DNA of 59,397 nt from Rhodospirillales bacterium (GCA_025352565.1 JANXTF010000045.1:1-59397); one strand, 5' to 3'. Positions 32,459 through 42,580 are shown, counted from the stretch's first letter. The notes: a model not told the origin generated them from the letters alone. Numbers and translations are program-made.

Positions 32459-33316
32459 ATGGACGCGGCGGGCGAGCGGCGGCAGGGTGCCGCCGCCGCC
32501 ACGTTCCTGGCACCGGCAACGCTTGTCGTGATGGTGATGCTGATGGCGCCGCTGCTCCTGCTGCTGCGCTTCAGCCTCAACCGCTACGACCGCACCGAAC
32601 TGATGATCGAGACGGTGACGGGAGCGAACTATCTGCGGTTCTTCTCCGATCCGTTCTATATCGGCGTGATGCGAACGACCCTTGCGGTGGCGGCGCTCTC
32701 GACCCTGCTGTGCCTGCTGCTCGGCCTGCCACTGGCCTATCGGCTGGCGCGGATGCAAAGCCGTTGGAAGACCGCGTGTATGCTCGGCATCGTGCTGCCG
32801 CTGTTCATCGGCAGCACGGTCCGCATGGTCGGCTGGATGATCCTGTTCGCCCATGGCGGCGTGATCGACGCCGTTGCCCGCTGGTTCAACGGGCGTGGCA
32901 TGGAGGTGATGTACACCTCGTTCGCGGTGATCGCCGGCATCGTGTCGATCAACCTGCCGTTCGTTGTGCTGACCATCCAGAGCACGATCGAGACCATCGA
33001 CACGCGGCTGGAGGAAGCCGCCGGCAGCCTTGGCGCCCCGCCCGCGCGCATGTTCTGGCGAATCGTCTGGCCCCTGGCGCTTCCGGGCACGGCCACCGCC
33101 GGCATATTGTGCTTCATCCTCGCGATGAACGCCTACGCGACCCCGTATCTGCTCGGCGGCCCGCGCTTTCAGATGATGGCGCCCCTGCTGTACTGGGAAT
33201 TCAGCACCAACAACAACTGGCCGTTTGCCTCGGCGCTGGCGCTGCTGCTGATGACCACGACCCTGCTGATGACGGCTTGCGCCAACTGGATCATCCCGGC
33301 GCGCTACCGGGCCTGA
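32459..33316 (+). CDS. ABC transporter inner-membrane permease, PotB-like
   Basis: A 285-residue permease with about six membrane segments (the first near residues 17-37, LAPATLVVMVMLMAPLLLLL as read in the reading frame is preceded by a short cytoplasmic tail). The EAA loop is EEAAGSLGAPPARMFWRIVWPLALPG. It is the second permease of the importer, starting one base after the binding-protein stop. Its 3' end overlaps the convergent oxidoreductase gene by 13 bases. Confidence 0.88.
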   Translation: MDAAGERRQGAAAATFLAPATLVVMVMLMAPLLLLLRFSLNRYDRTELMIETVTGANYLRFFSDPFYIGVMRTTLAVAALSTLLCLLLGLPLAYRLARMQSRWKTACMLGIVLPLFIGSTVRMVGWMILFAHGGVIDAVARWFNGRGMEVMYTSFAVIAGIVSINLPFVVLTIQSTIETIDTRLEEAAGSLGAPPARMFWRIVWPLALPGTATAGILCFILAMNAYATPYLLGGPRFQMMAPLLYWEFSTNNNWPFASALALLLMTTTLLMTACANWIIPARYRA

Positions 33317-34458
33317 ATTGGCCGCCAGACCGCATCCGCCGCGCTCGAAGCGAGCGCCGCCGCACTGAAGCGCATGCCACGCAAGCCCGCCTCGATGCCG
33401 GGCACCAGCAGGCACGCGGGGTCTGGCGCCCGATGCTCCAGCCGCGCGCAAATCTGCTCCGCGAAATCCCGATACAATTGCGCGAACGCCTCCAGATACC
33501 CCTCGGGATGGCCCGAAGGGATGCGGCTTGCGTGCCCAGCGGCAGCCGACGCACCCGAACCCGCGCGGTGGATCGTGCGCGGCGGCTCGCCGAACGGTGT
33601 GAACCGCATTTCGTTCGGCTGCTCCTGCGCCCATTCCAGCCCGCCGTTGGTGCCATAGACCCGCAGCCGCAGCGCGTTGTCGTTTCCCGGCGCCACCTGC
33701 GAACACCACAGCATTCCGCGCGCGCCGCCGTCGTAGCGCAGCAACATGTGCGCGTTGTCGTCGAGCGCGCGCCCTGGCACGAACCTCGAAAGGTCGGCCG
33801 CGACACTCTCCGCCCGCCTGCCGCTCACGAACTCCGCGAGGTTGAACGCATGCGTCCCGATATCGCCCACGCAGCCCGCCGCCCCGCTCCGTGCCGGATC
33901 GGTGCGCCATGCCGCCTGCTTCTGGCCGGTATCCTCCAGCTTCGTGGTCAGCCAATCCTGCGCGTATTCCACCTGGACCATGCGGATATCGCCCAGGCCG
34001 CCATCGCGCACCATCTCACGCGCCTGACGCACCAGCGGATATCCCGTGTAGTTATGCGTCAGCGCGAACAGCGCGGTGGACGAATGCGCGGCGCGTTGCA
34101 ACGCGATCGCATCTTCCAGCGTATGGCACAGCGGTTTGTCGCAGATCACATGGATGCCAGCGTCGAGGAAGGCACGCGCCGGCGCGTAATGCAGATGGTT
34201 CGGCGTGACGATCGCCACCACGTCGATGCCGTCTTCACGCCCCCGTTCCGCCGCCGCCATCCCGGTGAAATCGGCATAGGAGCGATCGGGTGCGATATGC
34301 AATTCCGCCGCACTCGCCCGCGCCCGTGCCGGGTCGGACGACAGCGCGCCCGCGACCAGTTCATACCGATCGTCCAGCCGCGCCGCGATGCGATGCACGG
34401 CCCCGATGAAGGCCCCCTGCCCGCCCCCCACCATGCCGAGCCGCAGGCGCCGCGCCAT
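33304..34458 (-). CDS. Gfo/Idh/MocA family NAD(P)-dependent oxidoreductase
   Basis: A 384-residue dehydrogenase of sugars or inositols. The N-terminal Rossmann fold starts LRLGMVGGGQGAFIGAVHR, with the family motifs VAIVTPNHLHYAPA and HVICDKPLCHTLEDA. The Lys of CDKPL and GDIGTHAFNLAEFVSG (catalytic His region) are present. The C-terminal alpha/beta domain is complete. Its ATG overlaps the stop of the upstream isomerase gene by one base (TGATG), so the two are one transcript. Together they look like a small sugar or cyclitol catabolic pair; the substrate is unknown. Confidence 0.9.
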   Translation of the reverse strand: MARRLRLGMVGGGQGAFIGAVHRIAARLDDRYELVAGALSSDPARARASAAELHIAPDRSYADFTGMAAAERGREDGIDVVAIVTPNHLHYAPARAFLDAGIHVICDKPLCHTLEDAIALQRAAHSSTALFALTHNYTGYPLVRQAREMVRDGGLGDIRMVQVEYAQDWLTTKLEDTGQKQAAWRTDPARSGAAGCVGDIGTHAFNLAEFVSGRRAESVAADLSRFVPGRALDDNAHMLLRYDGGARGMLWCSQVAPGNDNALRLRVYGTNGGLEWAQEQPNEMRFTPFGEPPRTIHRAGSGASAAAGHASRIPSGHPEGYLEAFAQLYRDFAEQICARLEHRAPDPACLLVPGIEAGLRGMRFSAAALASSAADAVWRPIQAR

Positions 34459-35513
34459 CAGCCGATTCCCAGTAGCCTGCGGTTGGTCGCCTCATCCACC
34501 CCGCTCGCCGCGAAATCGTCGAAGGCCCGTGTCGCCACCTCGATGATATGGCTCTCGATGAATGGCGCCCCCTCGGCCGCGCCCTGTTCGCTGTCCTTGA
34601 TGCAGCACTCCCATTCCAGCACCGCCCAGCCATCGAAGCCGTGCTGCGACAGCTTCGAGAAGACCGATGCGAAATCCACTTGCCCATCGCCCAGCGAACG
34701 GAACCGGCCCGCCCGCTCCGCCCATGGCGCGTAGCCCGAATAAACCCCCTGCCTGCCGCTCGGGTTGAACTCGGCATCCTTCGCGTGGAACATTTTTATG
34801 CGGGCATGGTACAGGTCGATGAACGCCAGATAATCCAGCTGCTGCAACACGAAATGGCTCGGGTCATACAGGATGTTGCAGCGCGGGTGGTTGCCGACAC
34901 GCTCGAGGAACATCTCGAACGTCGTGCCGTCGAACAGATCCTCGCCCGGGTGGATTTCGTAGCACAGATCCACCCCCGCCGCGTCGAACGCGTTCAATAT
35001 CGGGAGCCACCGCCGCGCCAGCTCGTCGAACGCCGTCTCGATCAAGCCGGCCGGGCGTTGCGGCCACGGATAAACGAAAGGCCATGCGAGCGCGCCTGAG
35101 AACGTCGCATGCGCCGAAAGTCCAAGGTTCGCCGAAGCCTTCGCCGCCAGCATCAACTGTTCCGTGGCCCACGCCGTCCGCGCGGCCGGATTACCGCGCA
35201 CATGGGGTGCGGCGAAACCGTCGAACGCGAGGTCATAGGCCGGGTTCACCGCGACAAGCTGCCCCTGAAGATGCGTCGAAAGCTCGGTCAACATCACCCC
35301 GGCATCTGCCAGCGTCCCGCGCAATTCGTCGCAATACGTCGTACTCTCGGCCGCGCGCGCCAGATCGATCAGCCGCGCATCCCAGCTCGGGATCTGCACA
35401 CCCTTGTAGCCGTGCCCCGCCGCCCAGCGCGCAATCCCCGCAAGGCCGTCGAACGGCGCCGCGTCGCCCGCGAATTGCGCCAGAAAGATCGCCGGTCCCT
35501 TGATGGTCCGCAT
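34458..35513 (-). CDS. sugar phosphate isomerase/epimerase family TIM-barrel protein
   Basis: A 351-residue AP-endonuclease-2/xylose-isomerase-like TIM barrel. Metal- and substrate-site motifs include THLQGQLVAVNP, CYEIHPGEDLFDG, ILYDPSHFVLQQLDY, KMFHAKDAEF and VLEWECCIKDSEQGA. It has the size and pattern of proteins paired with Gfo/Idh/MocA dehydrogenases in sugar or inositol degradation. The start ATG is preceded by GGAGGG at about 8-13 bases. The upstream 100 bases contain the remnant of selD. Confidence 0.88.
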   Translation of the reverse strand: MRTIKGPAIFLAQFAGDAAPFDGLAGIARWAAGHGYKGVQIPSWDARLIDLARAAESTTYCDELRGTLADAGVMLTELSTHLQGQLVAVNPAYDLAFDGFAAPHVRGNPAARTAWATEQLMLAAKASANLGLSAHATFSGALAWPFVYPWPQRPAGLIETAFDELARRWLPILNAFDAAGVDLCYEIHPGEDLFDGTTFEMFLERVGNHPRCNILYDPSHFVLQQLDYLAFIDLYHARIKMFHAKDAEFNPSGRQGVYSGYAPWAERAGRFRSLGDGQVDFASVFSKLSQHGFDGWAVLEWECCIKDSEQGAAEGAPFIESHIIEVATRAFDDFAASGVDEATNRRLLGIG

Positions 35514-35539
35514 GGTCGTTTCCCTCCGACTTGTCGCCA

Positions 35540-36752
35540 GGCACGCTCACGCCGCTGCCCGCGCGCACGGTGCCGATGACCGCCGCTTGAGCGTAGCCCG
35601 CCGCCTGTAACGCCGTCACGCAGCGTTCCGCGTCCTCGCCGGCACCGATGCGGGCATCGGCGGCAGGTCGTTGAAGCGGGCCATGAAGCGCCGGTCGATC
35701 CGATCCTTCAGCCGCCACACCCAGCCGCCCTCGGCGACGAGGCCGTTGCGCGTGGCGATGGCGTGCCGGTCGCCGGTCGAGACGATGTAGAGAGCCCGAC
35801 GCTGCGGCTTCCAACGGCGCGGCGCGCGGCCGGCCAGGCGCGCGCGGATATTCGCCGCCAGCACCGGCCCCGCGCGAACCGCATACACGCCGGAGCGGGC
35901 GACGCCGCCGGGCTCGAACGCCACCATGTCGCCGGCCGCGAACACGTCGTCATGCCCGACCGCACGCAGCCGCGCATCCACCCGCAGAAAACCGGCCGCG
36001 TCGAGCAGGAGCCCGGTTTCGGCCAGCCACGCAGCCGGCGCCGCCTCGGTGGTCCACAACACCTCGTCGGCGTCGATGCGCTCGCCGCCCGCCAGGATTA
36101 CGCCGCCATCGTCCACCGCTGTCACGCGCGCGCCACACCGCAGCGCAATGCGGCGCGCTTCCAAGACGGCCCGAAACCGGGCCCGAAATGCGTCAGGAAA
36201 GCCAGGCAGGATGGCGGCGGCGCCAGAGATCAAGGTGAATCGCATGTGCCCCCCACCGCCTAACCGCCGCTGCACCGCCAGCAGCAACTCCACGCCACCC
36301 GCGCCACCGCCCACCAGCAACACATGCCGCGACGCACCCGCCGCCACCCGCGTCCGCAACGCCTCGAACCGCGCAAGAAAACCGTCGATCGGCTTCACCG
36401 GAATGGCATGCGCCGCCGCCCCCGGCACGCCCGTGTTCGGCCGCGAGCCGATATCCAGCGAAAGCACGTCGTACGGCACCGGCGGCCGACCCCGGCACAG
36501 CACCCTCTTGCCGGCCACGTCGATCCCCACCGCCTCGTCATGGAACATCCGCCCGCCCGCCCGGCGCGTCAGACGCCCCGCGTCGATGTGGATGTCGTGG
36601 AAGCCGTAATGCCCCGCCACAAACCCCGGCAACATGCCGGAATACGGCGTTTCCACCTCCCGCGCGATAAGCGTGAGGCGAACGCCCGGCATCGGCCGCA
36701 TGGCAAAAGCACGGAGCACCGCTACATGGGCATGCCCCGCGCCGACCAGCAC
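35540..36752 (-). pseudogene. selD: NDH2-selD fusion gene with the SelD kinase domain deleted
   Basis: The first 378 codons (GTG at 36752, stop at 35616) encode the FAD/NAD-dependent domain that in many Proteobacteria is fused to the front of selenide,water dikinase: LVGAGHAHVAVLRAFAMRP, TPYSGMLPGFVAGHYGF, LLVGGGAGGVELLLA, WTTEAAPAAWLAETG and RFMARFNDLPPMPAS. A complete gene would continue into SelD. Instead the frame ends, while a shifted frame at about 35540-35643 encodes CVTALQAAGYAQAAVIGTV, the typical C-terminal end of SelD. The whole ATP/selenide domain (about 300 residues) is therefore missing. The upstream in-frame codon that overlaps the neighbouring stop is CTG at 36776, where related genes have ATG. 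The oxidoreductase part may still be translated. Confidence 0.78.
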
Positions 36753-36772
36753 GAGGCTCTGGATGGGCGCGG

Positions 36773-37153
36773 TCAGCCGACCGTGACGGTGATAGTCGCG
36801 GGCGTCTCGGCCGACATGATGATGAGCAGGCCGTTATCCTTGCCCCATTTCTCGAATTCGAGCCACACGGGATGGCCCGAGTCGTCCGCCACGCGGATAT
36901 CGCGCTCGGCCACCTTGCTGCCGTCGAATTCGGGCGGCACCGGGAACGGCGCCAGGTCCTCGTCCGCGCCGATCATCCGGGCGATCGCCTTGCGCAGGCC
37001 GATGAAGTATTCGATGACGCGAGGCACTCGCTTGGCGAAATTCTCCGCGTCGATCTTGGCCGCGCGCGCCTGCATGGCCGCCAGATAGGCCTGACGCTTG
37101 GCATCGCCGGCCGTTTTCTGCTTGTTCAGGCGGTCCTCGAGACTATCCGACAC
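36773..37153 (-). CDS. conserved-looking small protein of unknown function
   Basis: A 126-residue protein from the GTG at 37153 ([16 protein letters not shown]), with GAAGGA upstream. The first ~45 residues are a charged helix, the middle ([20 protein letters not shown]) is helical, and the C-terminal part ([20 protein letters not shown] ... [10 protein letters not shown]) looks like a beta domain. There are no membrane segments or signal peptide. I do not recognise a family. It is divergent from prpC and lies just upstream of the selD remnant, with which it may have been co-transcribed. Confidence 0.65.
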   Translation of the reverse strand: MSDSLEDRLNKQKTAGDAKRQAYLAAMQARAAKIDAENFAKRVPRVIEYFIGLRKAIARMIGADEDLAPFPVPPEFDGSKVAERDIRVADDSGHPVWLEFEKWGKDNGLLIIMSAETPATITVTVG

Positions 37154-37271
37154 GTACGATCCTTCGCGTTTGGCAGGCCAGGATAGCGGAAACCCCGCAA
37201 ACCTCAAACCGCCGCCACTGGACGCCACCCCGCCCCCGCCGCAAGTTGCGCCACCCACGCGGAGGAATACC

Positions 37272-38432
37272 ATGAGCGAAGCCCAACCGACCGGCCCCAA
37301 GCCGAAAAAGAGCGTCGCCCTGTCCGGCGTGGTCGCCGGCAACACCGCGCTGTGCACGGTGGGGCGCACCGGCAACGACCTGCATTATCGCGGCTACGAC
37401 ATCCTCGACATGGCCGATATCTGCGAGTTCGAGGAGATCGCCCATCTCCTGGTCCATGAGCGCCTGCCCGACGCGGCCCAGCTTCGCGCCTACAAAACCA
37501 AGTTGCGGGCGCTCCGGGGCATCCCCGCCGCCGTGAAATCCGTGCTGGAGCAGATCCCCGCCTCCACCCACGCCATGGACGTGATGCGCACCGCCGTCAG
37601 CACCCTCGGCTGCGTGCTGCCCGAGGCGCATGACCACAACCGCGCCGGCGCGCGGGACATCGCGGACCGCCTGATGGCCTCGCTCGGCTCCATGCTGCTG
37701 TACTGGCACCACTGGACCAACAATGGCCGCCGCATCGAGGTCGAGACCGACGACGACAATATCGGCGCGCATTTCCTGCATTTGCTGCACGGCCGCAAGC
37801 CGTCGGAAAGCCATGTGCGCGCCATGCACACGAGCCTCAACCTCTATGCGGAGCACGAATACAACGCCTCGACCTTCACCGCCCGCGTCATCGCCGGCAC
37901 CGGGTCCGACATCCACTCCGCCATCACCGGCGGCATCGGCGCGCTGCGCGGCCCCAAGCATGGCGGCGCCAACGAGGTGGCGCTGGATATCCAGAGCCGC
38001 TACGCGACGCCGGACGATGCCGACGCCGACATCCGCGCCCGCGTTGCCGCGAAAGAGGTTGTCATCGGCTTCGGCCACCCGGTCTATACCGTCAGCGACC
38101 CGCGCAACGTCGTCATCAAGCGCGTCGCCAAGCGCCTCAGCGACGAGGCCGGCAGCACGGCGCTGTATGACGTGGCCGAGCGCATCGAGCGTGTCATGGC
38201 CGAGACCAAGAAGATGTTCGCAAACCTCGACTGGTTCAGCGCCGTCTCCTACCGGATGATGGGCGTGCCCACCGCCATGTTCACGCCCCTTTTCGTCATC
38301 GCGCGCACCAGCGGCTGGAGCGCCCACGTCATCGAGCAGCGGGACGACGGCAAGATCATCCGCCCCACCGCCAACTACACCGGGCCGGACGACGTCGCCT
38401 TCGTTCCCTTGGCGCAGCGAGGCCGCGCATGA
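37272..38432 (+). CDS. prpC: 2-methylcitrate synthase/citrate synthase
   Basis: A 386-residue citrate-synthase-fold enzyme that condenses propionyl-CoA with oxaloacetate. Family motifs are [20 protein letters not shown] at the N-terminus, [22 protein letters not shown] (catalytic His region), [15 protein letters not shown] and [13 protein letters not shown]. Length and the N-terminal pattern fit PrpC rather than the longer TCA citrate synthase, and the adjoining prpB and acyl-CoA synthetase confirm the pathway. GGAGGAA lies about 8 bases before the ATG. The stop overlaps prpB as ATGA. No prpD, acnD or prpR is in the window. Confidence 0.93.
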   Translation: MSEAQPTGPKPKKSVALSGVVAGNTALCTVGRTGNDLHYRGYDILDMADICEFEEIAHLLVHERLPDAAQLRAYKTKLRALRGIPAAVKSVLEQIPASTHAMDVMRTAVSTLGCVLPEAHDHNRAGARDIADRLMASLGSMLLYWHHWTNNGRRIEVETDDDNIGAHFLHLLHGRKPSESHVRAMHTSLNLYAEHEYNASTFTARVIAGTGSDIHSAITGGIGALRGPKHGGANEVALDIQSRYATPDDADADIRARVAAKEVVIGFGHPVYTVSDPRNVVIKRVAKRLSDEAGSTALYDVAERIERVMAETKKMFANLDWFSAVSYRMMGVPTAMFTPLFVIARTSGWSAHVIEQRDDGKIIRPTANYTGPDDVAFVPLAQRGRA

Positions 38433-39355
38433 GCTACCTGATCGGCGCCGACTGCCCGACCCAGCCCGCCGGCGAGCGGTTCCGGGCATTGCTCGCCCGT
38501 GGCGGCATCCTGGGCATGCCCGGCACCCATAACGGCCAGGCCGCCTTGCAGGCCAAGGCCGCCGGGTTCGAGGCGCTCTACCTTTCGGGCGCCGCCATGA
38601 CCGCGTCCATGGGCCTGCCCGACCTCGGCATCATCACCGTGGACGAGGCGTGCTTCTTCGTCCGCCAGGTGGCCCGCGCCAGCTTCCTGCCGGTGCTGGT
38701 CGATGGCGATACCGGCTATGGCGAGGCGCTGAACGTGATGAACATGGTCCGCGCGTTCGAGGATGCCGGGGCGGCCGCCGTCCATATCGAGGACCAGCTT
38801 CTGCCGAAGAAATGCGGCCATCTGAACGACAAGAAGCTGGCCGACGCGTACGACATGGCCGCCAAGGTCGCCGCCGCCCGCCGCGCCCGGCGGCACCTGT
38901 TCATCATGGCCCGCACCGACGCCGCCGCCTCCGAAGGCATGGACGGCGCGGTGGCGCGCGCGAAACTCTACATGGACAGCGGGGCGGACGCGATCTTCCC
39001 CGAGGCGCTCAACACCGCCGAGATGTTCCGCGAATTCGCCCGCCGGATGCCGGGCGTGCCGCTGCTCGCCAACATGACGGAGTTCGGCCGCACCCCCTTC
39101 TTCACCGAAGCCGAATTCGCGGAGATGGGCTACCGCATGGTGATCTGGCCCGTGAGTTCGCTCCGCGTCGCCAACAAGGCGCAGGCCGAGCTGTTCGCCG
39201 CCATCAGGCGCGACGGGGGCACCCACAACCAGGTGGACCGTATGCAGACCCGCGCCGAGCTGTACGCCACCATCGACTATGCCGGCTACGAGGCGCTCGA
39301 CGCCTCCATCGTCAGCACCATCGTGCCCGTGGCGATGCCGCAGCGGACCGGCTGA
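38429..39355 (+). CDS. prpB: 2-methylisocitrate lyase
   Basis: A 308-residue isocitrate-lyase/PEP-mutase-fold enzyme that splits 2-methylisocitrate into pyruvate and succinate. Visible motifs are [46 protein letters not shown] (metal site), [18 protein letters not shown] with the catalytic [22 protein letters not shown] and [11 protein letters not shown]. Length is normal. Its ATG overlaps the prpC stop and its stop overlaps the prpE start, so the three genes are translationally coupled. Confidence 0.94.
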   Translation: MSYLIGADCPTQPAGERFRALLARGGILGMPGTHNGQAALQAKAAGFEALYLSGAAMTASMGLPDLGIITVDEACFFVRQVARASFLPVLVDGDTGYGEALNVMNMVRAFEDAGAAAVHIEDQLLPKKCGHLNDKKLADAYDMAAKVAAARRARRHLFIMARTDAAASEGMDGAVARAKLYMDSGADAIFPEALNTAEMFREFARRMPGVPLLANMTEFGRTPFFTEAEFAEMGYRMVIWPVSSLRVANKAQAELFAAIRRDGGTHNQVDRMQTRAELYATIDYAGYEALDASIVSTIVPVAMPQRTG

Positions 39356-41232
39356 TGACGCCTTACGAGGCCGCCTACGCCGACTGGCAGGGCAACCCGC
39401 AGGATTGGTGGGCGCGCGCCGCCGAAGGGATCGACTGGGAGCAGCGATGGGACCGCGTGTTCGCTCCCGAGATGGGCGCGTTCGGCCAATGGTTCGCGGG
39501 CGCCCGCCTCAACGTCTGCCATAACGCGCTCGACCGCCACGCCGATGGCGGCCGTGGCGACCAGCCGGCGCTGATCTGGGATAGTGCGGCGACGGGCGAG
39601 AAGCGCACCCTCACCTACACCGAACTGCGCGACGCCACCGCGCGCATGGCCGGGGCACTTGCCGCGCGCGGCATCGGCATGGGCGACCGGGTGGTGATCT
39701 ACATGCCCATGGTGCCCGAGGCGGTGATGGCGATGCTCGCCTGCGCGCGCCTGGGTGCCGTGCATTCCGTGGTGTTCGGCGGGTTCGCGGCGGCCGAGCT
39801 CGCCAAGCGCATCGAGGATGCCAAGCCACGCGCGGTGATCTCGGCCAGCTGCGGCATCGAGCCGGGGCGGCTTGTCGCCTACAAGCCGCTGCTGGACGAA
39901 GCCATCGCGCTCAGCGCCCACAAACCGGACCACTGCCTTATCCTCCAACGCCCCATGCTGCGCGCCGACATGGGCGCGCGCGACGCCGATCTGCTGGAAG
40001 CGATGCACGGCGCGGCGCCTGCTCCGTGCAGGCCGGTGCGCGCCACCGATCCGCTGTACATCCTCTACACCTCAGGCACGACCGGGAAGCCCAAGGGCGT
40101 GGTGCGCGATTGCGGCGGCTACGCGGTGGCGCTGCATCGCAGCATGTCGATGATCTACGGGATGAAACCCGGCGACGTGTATTGGTGCGCCAGCGACGTG
40201 GGCTGGGTGGTCGGCCACAGTTACATCGTCTACGGCCCGCTGCTCGCGGGCTGCACCACTGTCATGTACGAGGGCAAACCGGTCGGCACGCCCGACGCTG
40301 GCGCCTTCTGGCGGGTATGCGCCGAACACCGCGTCCGCGTCCTGTTCACCGCCCCCACCGCGCTCCGCACCATCAAGCAGCAGGACCCCAACGCCGCCCT
40401 GATGGCGCATCACGACCTCTCGAAGCTCGACGCATTGTTCCTCGCCGGCGAACGTTGCGACCCGCCGACCGCCATCTGGGCGGCAGGCGCCCTCGGCAAG
40501 CCGGTGGTCGATCATTGGTGGCAGACCGAGACTGGCTGGCCGATCACCGCCGGTTTCCGCGGCTTCGGCCTGTTCCCCAGCAAACCCGGCTCCGGCGGCC
40601 GGCCCGCGCCCGGCTACGATGTGCAGGTGCTGGACGATGCGGGCGCCATCCTGCCCCGCGAAACCTCCGGCAACCTTGCCATCCGCCTGCCGCTGCCCCC
40701 CGGCTGCGGCCCGACGCTCTGGGGCAGCGACGACGCCTATCGGGCAGCCTACCTGTCGGACTTCCCCGGCTGGTACCGCACCGGCGACGCGGGAACCATC
40801 GACGCCGATGGCGACGTCTCGGTGATGGGCCGCACGGACGATGTGATCAACGTGGCCGGCCACCGCCTCAGCACCGGCCAGATCGAGGAGGTGCTGGCGG
40901 GCCACCCCGATGTGGCCGAATGCGCGGTCGTCGGCATGGCCGATGCGCTGAAGGGCCAGGCGCCGCTTGGCTTCGTGGTGCTGAAGGCCGGGGTCGATCG
41001 CCCCGAACACGAGGTGGCGGCCGAACTGGTGGCGCTCGTGCGCGCCCGCATCGGCCCGGTGGCCGCGTTCAAGCTCGCCCGCGTCGTGTCGCGGCTGCCG
41101 AAAACCCGCTCCGGCAAGATCCTGCGCGCCAGCATCCGCCGCATCGCCGACGGGCAGGACGCCAACCCGCCCCCCACCATCGACGACCTCGCGACGCTGG
41201 ACGACATCCGCGCCGCCATGCTGCGGCCGTAA
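39355..41232 (+). CDS. prpE: propionyl-CoA synthetase (AMP-forming acyl-CoA synthetase)
   Basis: A 625-residue ANL-superfamily enzyme that activates propionate (or acetate) to its CoA ester. The N-terminal ACS-type domain has YEAAYADWQGNPQDWWARAA; the AMP-binding core has ILYTSGTTGKPKGVVRD, YWCASDVGWVVGHSY, HWWQTETGWPI and WYRTGDAG; the C-terminal swivel domain has VINVAGHRLSTGQIEE and the catalytic Lys in RSGKILRASIRRI. Propionyl- rather than acetyl-CoA synthetase is inferred from coupling with prpC and prpB. The start overlaps the prpB stop by one base. Confidence 0.92.
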   Translation: MTPYEAAYADWQGNPQDWWARAAEGIDWEQRWDRVFAPEMGAFGQWFAGARLNVCHNALDRHADGGRGDQPALIWDSAATGEKRTLTYTELRDATARMAGALAARGIGMGDRVVIYMPMVPEAVMAMLACARLGAVHSVVFGGFAAAELAKRIEDAKPRAVISASCGIEPGRLVAYKPLLDEAIALSAHKPDHCLILQRPMLRADMGARDADLLEAMHGAAPAPCRPVRATDPLYILYTSGTTGKPKGVVRDCGGYAVALHRSMSMIYGMKPGDVYWCASDVGWVVGHSYIVYGPLLAGCTTVMYEGKPVGTPDAGAFWRVCAEHRVRVLFTAPTALRTIKQQDPNAALMAHHDLSKLDALFLAGERCDPPTAIWAAGALGKPVVDHWWQTETGWPITAGFRGFGLFPSKPGSGGRPAPGYDVQVLDDAGAILPRETSGNLAIRLPLPPGCGPTLWGSDDAYRAAYLSDFPGWYRTGDAGTIDADGDVSVMGRTDDVINVAGHRLSTGQIEEVLAGHPDVAECAVVGMADALKGQAPLGFVVLKAGVDRPEHEVAAELVALVRARIGPVAAFKLARVVSRLPKTRSGKILRASIRRIADGQDANPPPTIDDLATLDDIRAAMLRP

Positions 41233-41300
41233 TCGAGAGCAAGCTTGGCGACTCCGTGCCAGACCTCTACCCTGGCGCCTCAGGTTCGGGAGGATCGGCC

Positions 41301-41789
41301 ATGTCTCTGCGGGACTTCACGCTCCGAAACGCGATGATCTGGGGGGCAGGCGCCATGCTGGCCAGCGCCGGAGCCGCGGTCGGCGCCGCCTCATTGTTCG
41401 TCGCCGCGCCGGCCCCGGCACCCATGTCGGCACAGGTCACCGCCGCGCCCGCGCCGGCTTTCGTCGCAGGCACGCCGGCGCCTCAACCCACCCCCGTCGC
41501 GCTGGCCCAGGCGGAGCTTCCGAGGCTGCGCCAGGCGCCCGCGAAACCCAAGGTGGCGCAGCATCTCCCGCTTCCGCCCCCGTTCCCGCCCCGGCCGATC
41601 CCGCAACCCGCCCATGTGCGGATGCCGGCCCCGCAACCGCCGCCCGGCTATGCGCCCGCGCCCATCTACGCGCCGCCGGCGCACTGGCAACAGACCTACG
41701 TGGCGATGCCCTACCAGCCACAATACGCGACGCCGTACTACGCCATGCCGCGACATTACCGGGGCTACGCCGTCTATCCCGGCTACTGA
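41301..41789 (+). CDS. proline/alanine-rich envelope protein, unknown function
   Basis: A 162-residue protein from ATG 41301 with GGGAGGA about 7 bases upstream. After a short basic tail a hydrophobic stretch (AMIWGAGAMLASAGAAVGAA, residues 11-30) acts as a signal anchor. The remainder is Pro/Ala/Gln-rich, and the tail is rich in Tyr/Pro with repeated short YQPQYATPYYAMP-like text. There is no recognisable domain. It probably sits in or on the inner membrane with an extended, disordered periplasmic tail. The next gene starts 14 bases later, but a functional link is not evident. Confidence 0.7.
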   Translation: MSLRDFTLRNAMIWGAGAMLASAGAAVGAASLFVAAPAPAPMSAQVTAAPAPAFVAGTPAPQPTPVALAQAELPRLRQAPAKPKVAQHLPLPPPFPPRPIPQPAHVRMPAPQPPPGYAPAPIYAPPAHWQQTYVAMPYQPQYATPYYAMPRHYRGYAVYPGY

Positions 41790-41803
41790 CCAGGCGGTCG
41801 CGC

Positions 41804-42580
41804 GTGTCTTCCGTGCGGCTGCGGGCCGATTGCATCAGTCATGCCTATAAGAGCCTCTCCGTGCTCGATGACATCAGCCTGACCGCCGAGGCCGGCGAGG
41901 TCCTCGTGCTGGTCGGCCCGTCGGGCTGCGGCAAATCCACCCTGCTCGGCATCCTCGGCGGCCTGCTGGCGCCCACCTCGGGGACGGTACGGATGGACGG
42001 GGAGGCCCGCTCCGACTGCCTCAACCCCCTCACCTACGTGTTCCAGGATTTCTCGCTCCTGCCGTGGCGCAGCGTCGCGGGCAACGTGTCGCTGGCGCTG
42101 GAGGGCACGCGACTCGATACGGCTTCGCGCCACGCCCGCATTGCCGAGGTGCTGGGGCTCACCGGCCTGACCGAGTTCCGCGACGCGCTGCCCAAGCAGC
42201 TTTCCGGCGGCATGCGCCAGCGTGTCGGCATCGCTCGCGCGCTGGCGGTACGCCCGGCGGTGCTGTTGATGGACGAGCCGCTGTCGGCGCTCGATGGCCA
42301 GACGCGCGACCTGTTGCTCGACGAGTTCGCGGGCCTCATCGCCCGCAGCGGCGTTACCGCGATCTATGTGACACACAACCTCAGCGAGGCGGTGCGCGTC
42401 GGCCACCAAGTGGCGGTGCTGTCGCGCCGGCCCGGCCGGCTGCGCGAGATCATCCGCATCGACCGTCCCATCCTGGAGCGGCGGCCGTCCGATCCCGACC
42501 TCGTTTCGCTCGAAGCCATGCTGTGGCGGCTGATCCGGGAGGACGCCGCCACGGCTGACCGGGAGATGAAGCGTGCCTGA
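41804..42580 (+). CDS. ABC transporter ATP-binding protein of the NitT/TauT (nitrate/sulfonate) type
   Basis: A 258-residue ATPase starting at GTG 41804. Walker A is GPSGCGKST, Q-loop VFQDFSLLPWRSV, signature LSGGMRQRVGIARAL, Walker B LLMDEPLSALDGQTRDLL and switch His VTHNLSEA. The RSV-type sequence after the Q-loop and the short C-terminus place it with SsuB/TauB/ThiZ-like ATPases. It overlaps the permease gene by 8 bases. No periplasmic binding protein gene accompanies the pair, so one must be supplied from elsewhere. Confidence 0.9.
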   Translation: MSSVRLRADCISHAYKSLSVLDDISLTAEAGEVLVLVGPSGCGKSTLLGILGGLLAPTSGTVRMDGEARSDCLNPLTYVFQDFSLLPWRSVAGNVSLALEGTRLDTASRHARIAEVLGLTGLTEFRDALPKQLSGGMRQRVGIARALAVRPAVLLMDEPLSALDGQTRDLLLDEFAGLIARSGVTAIYVTHNLSEAVRVGHQVAVLSRRPGRLREIIRIDRPILERRPSDPDLVSLEAMLWRLIREDAATADREMKRA

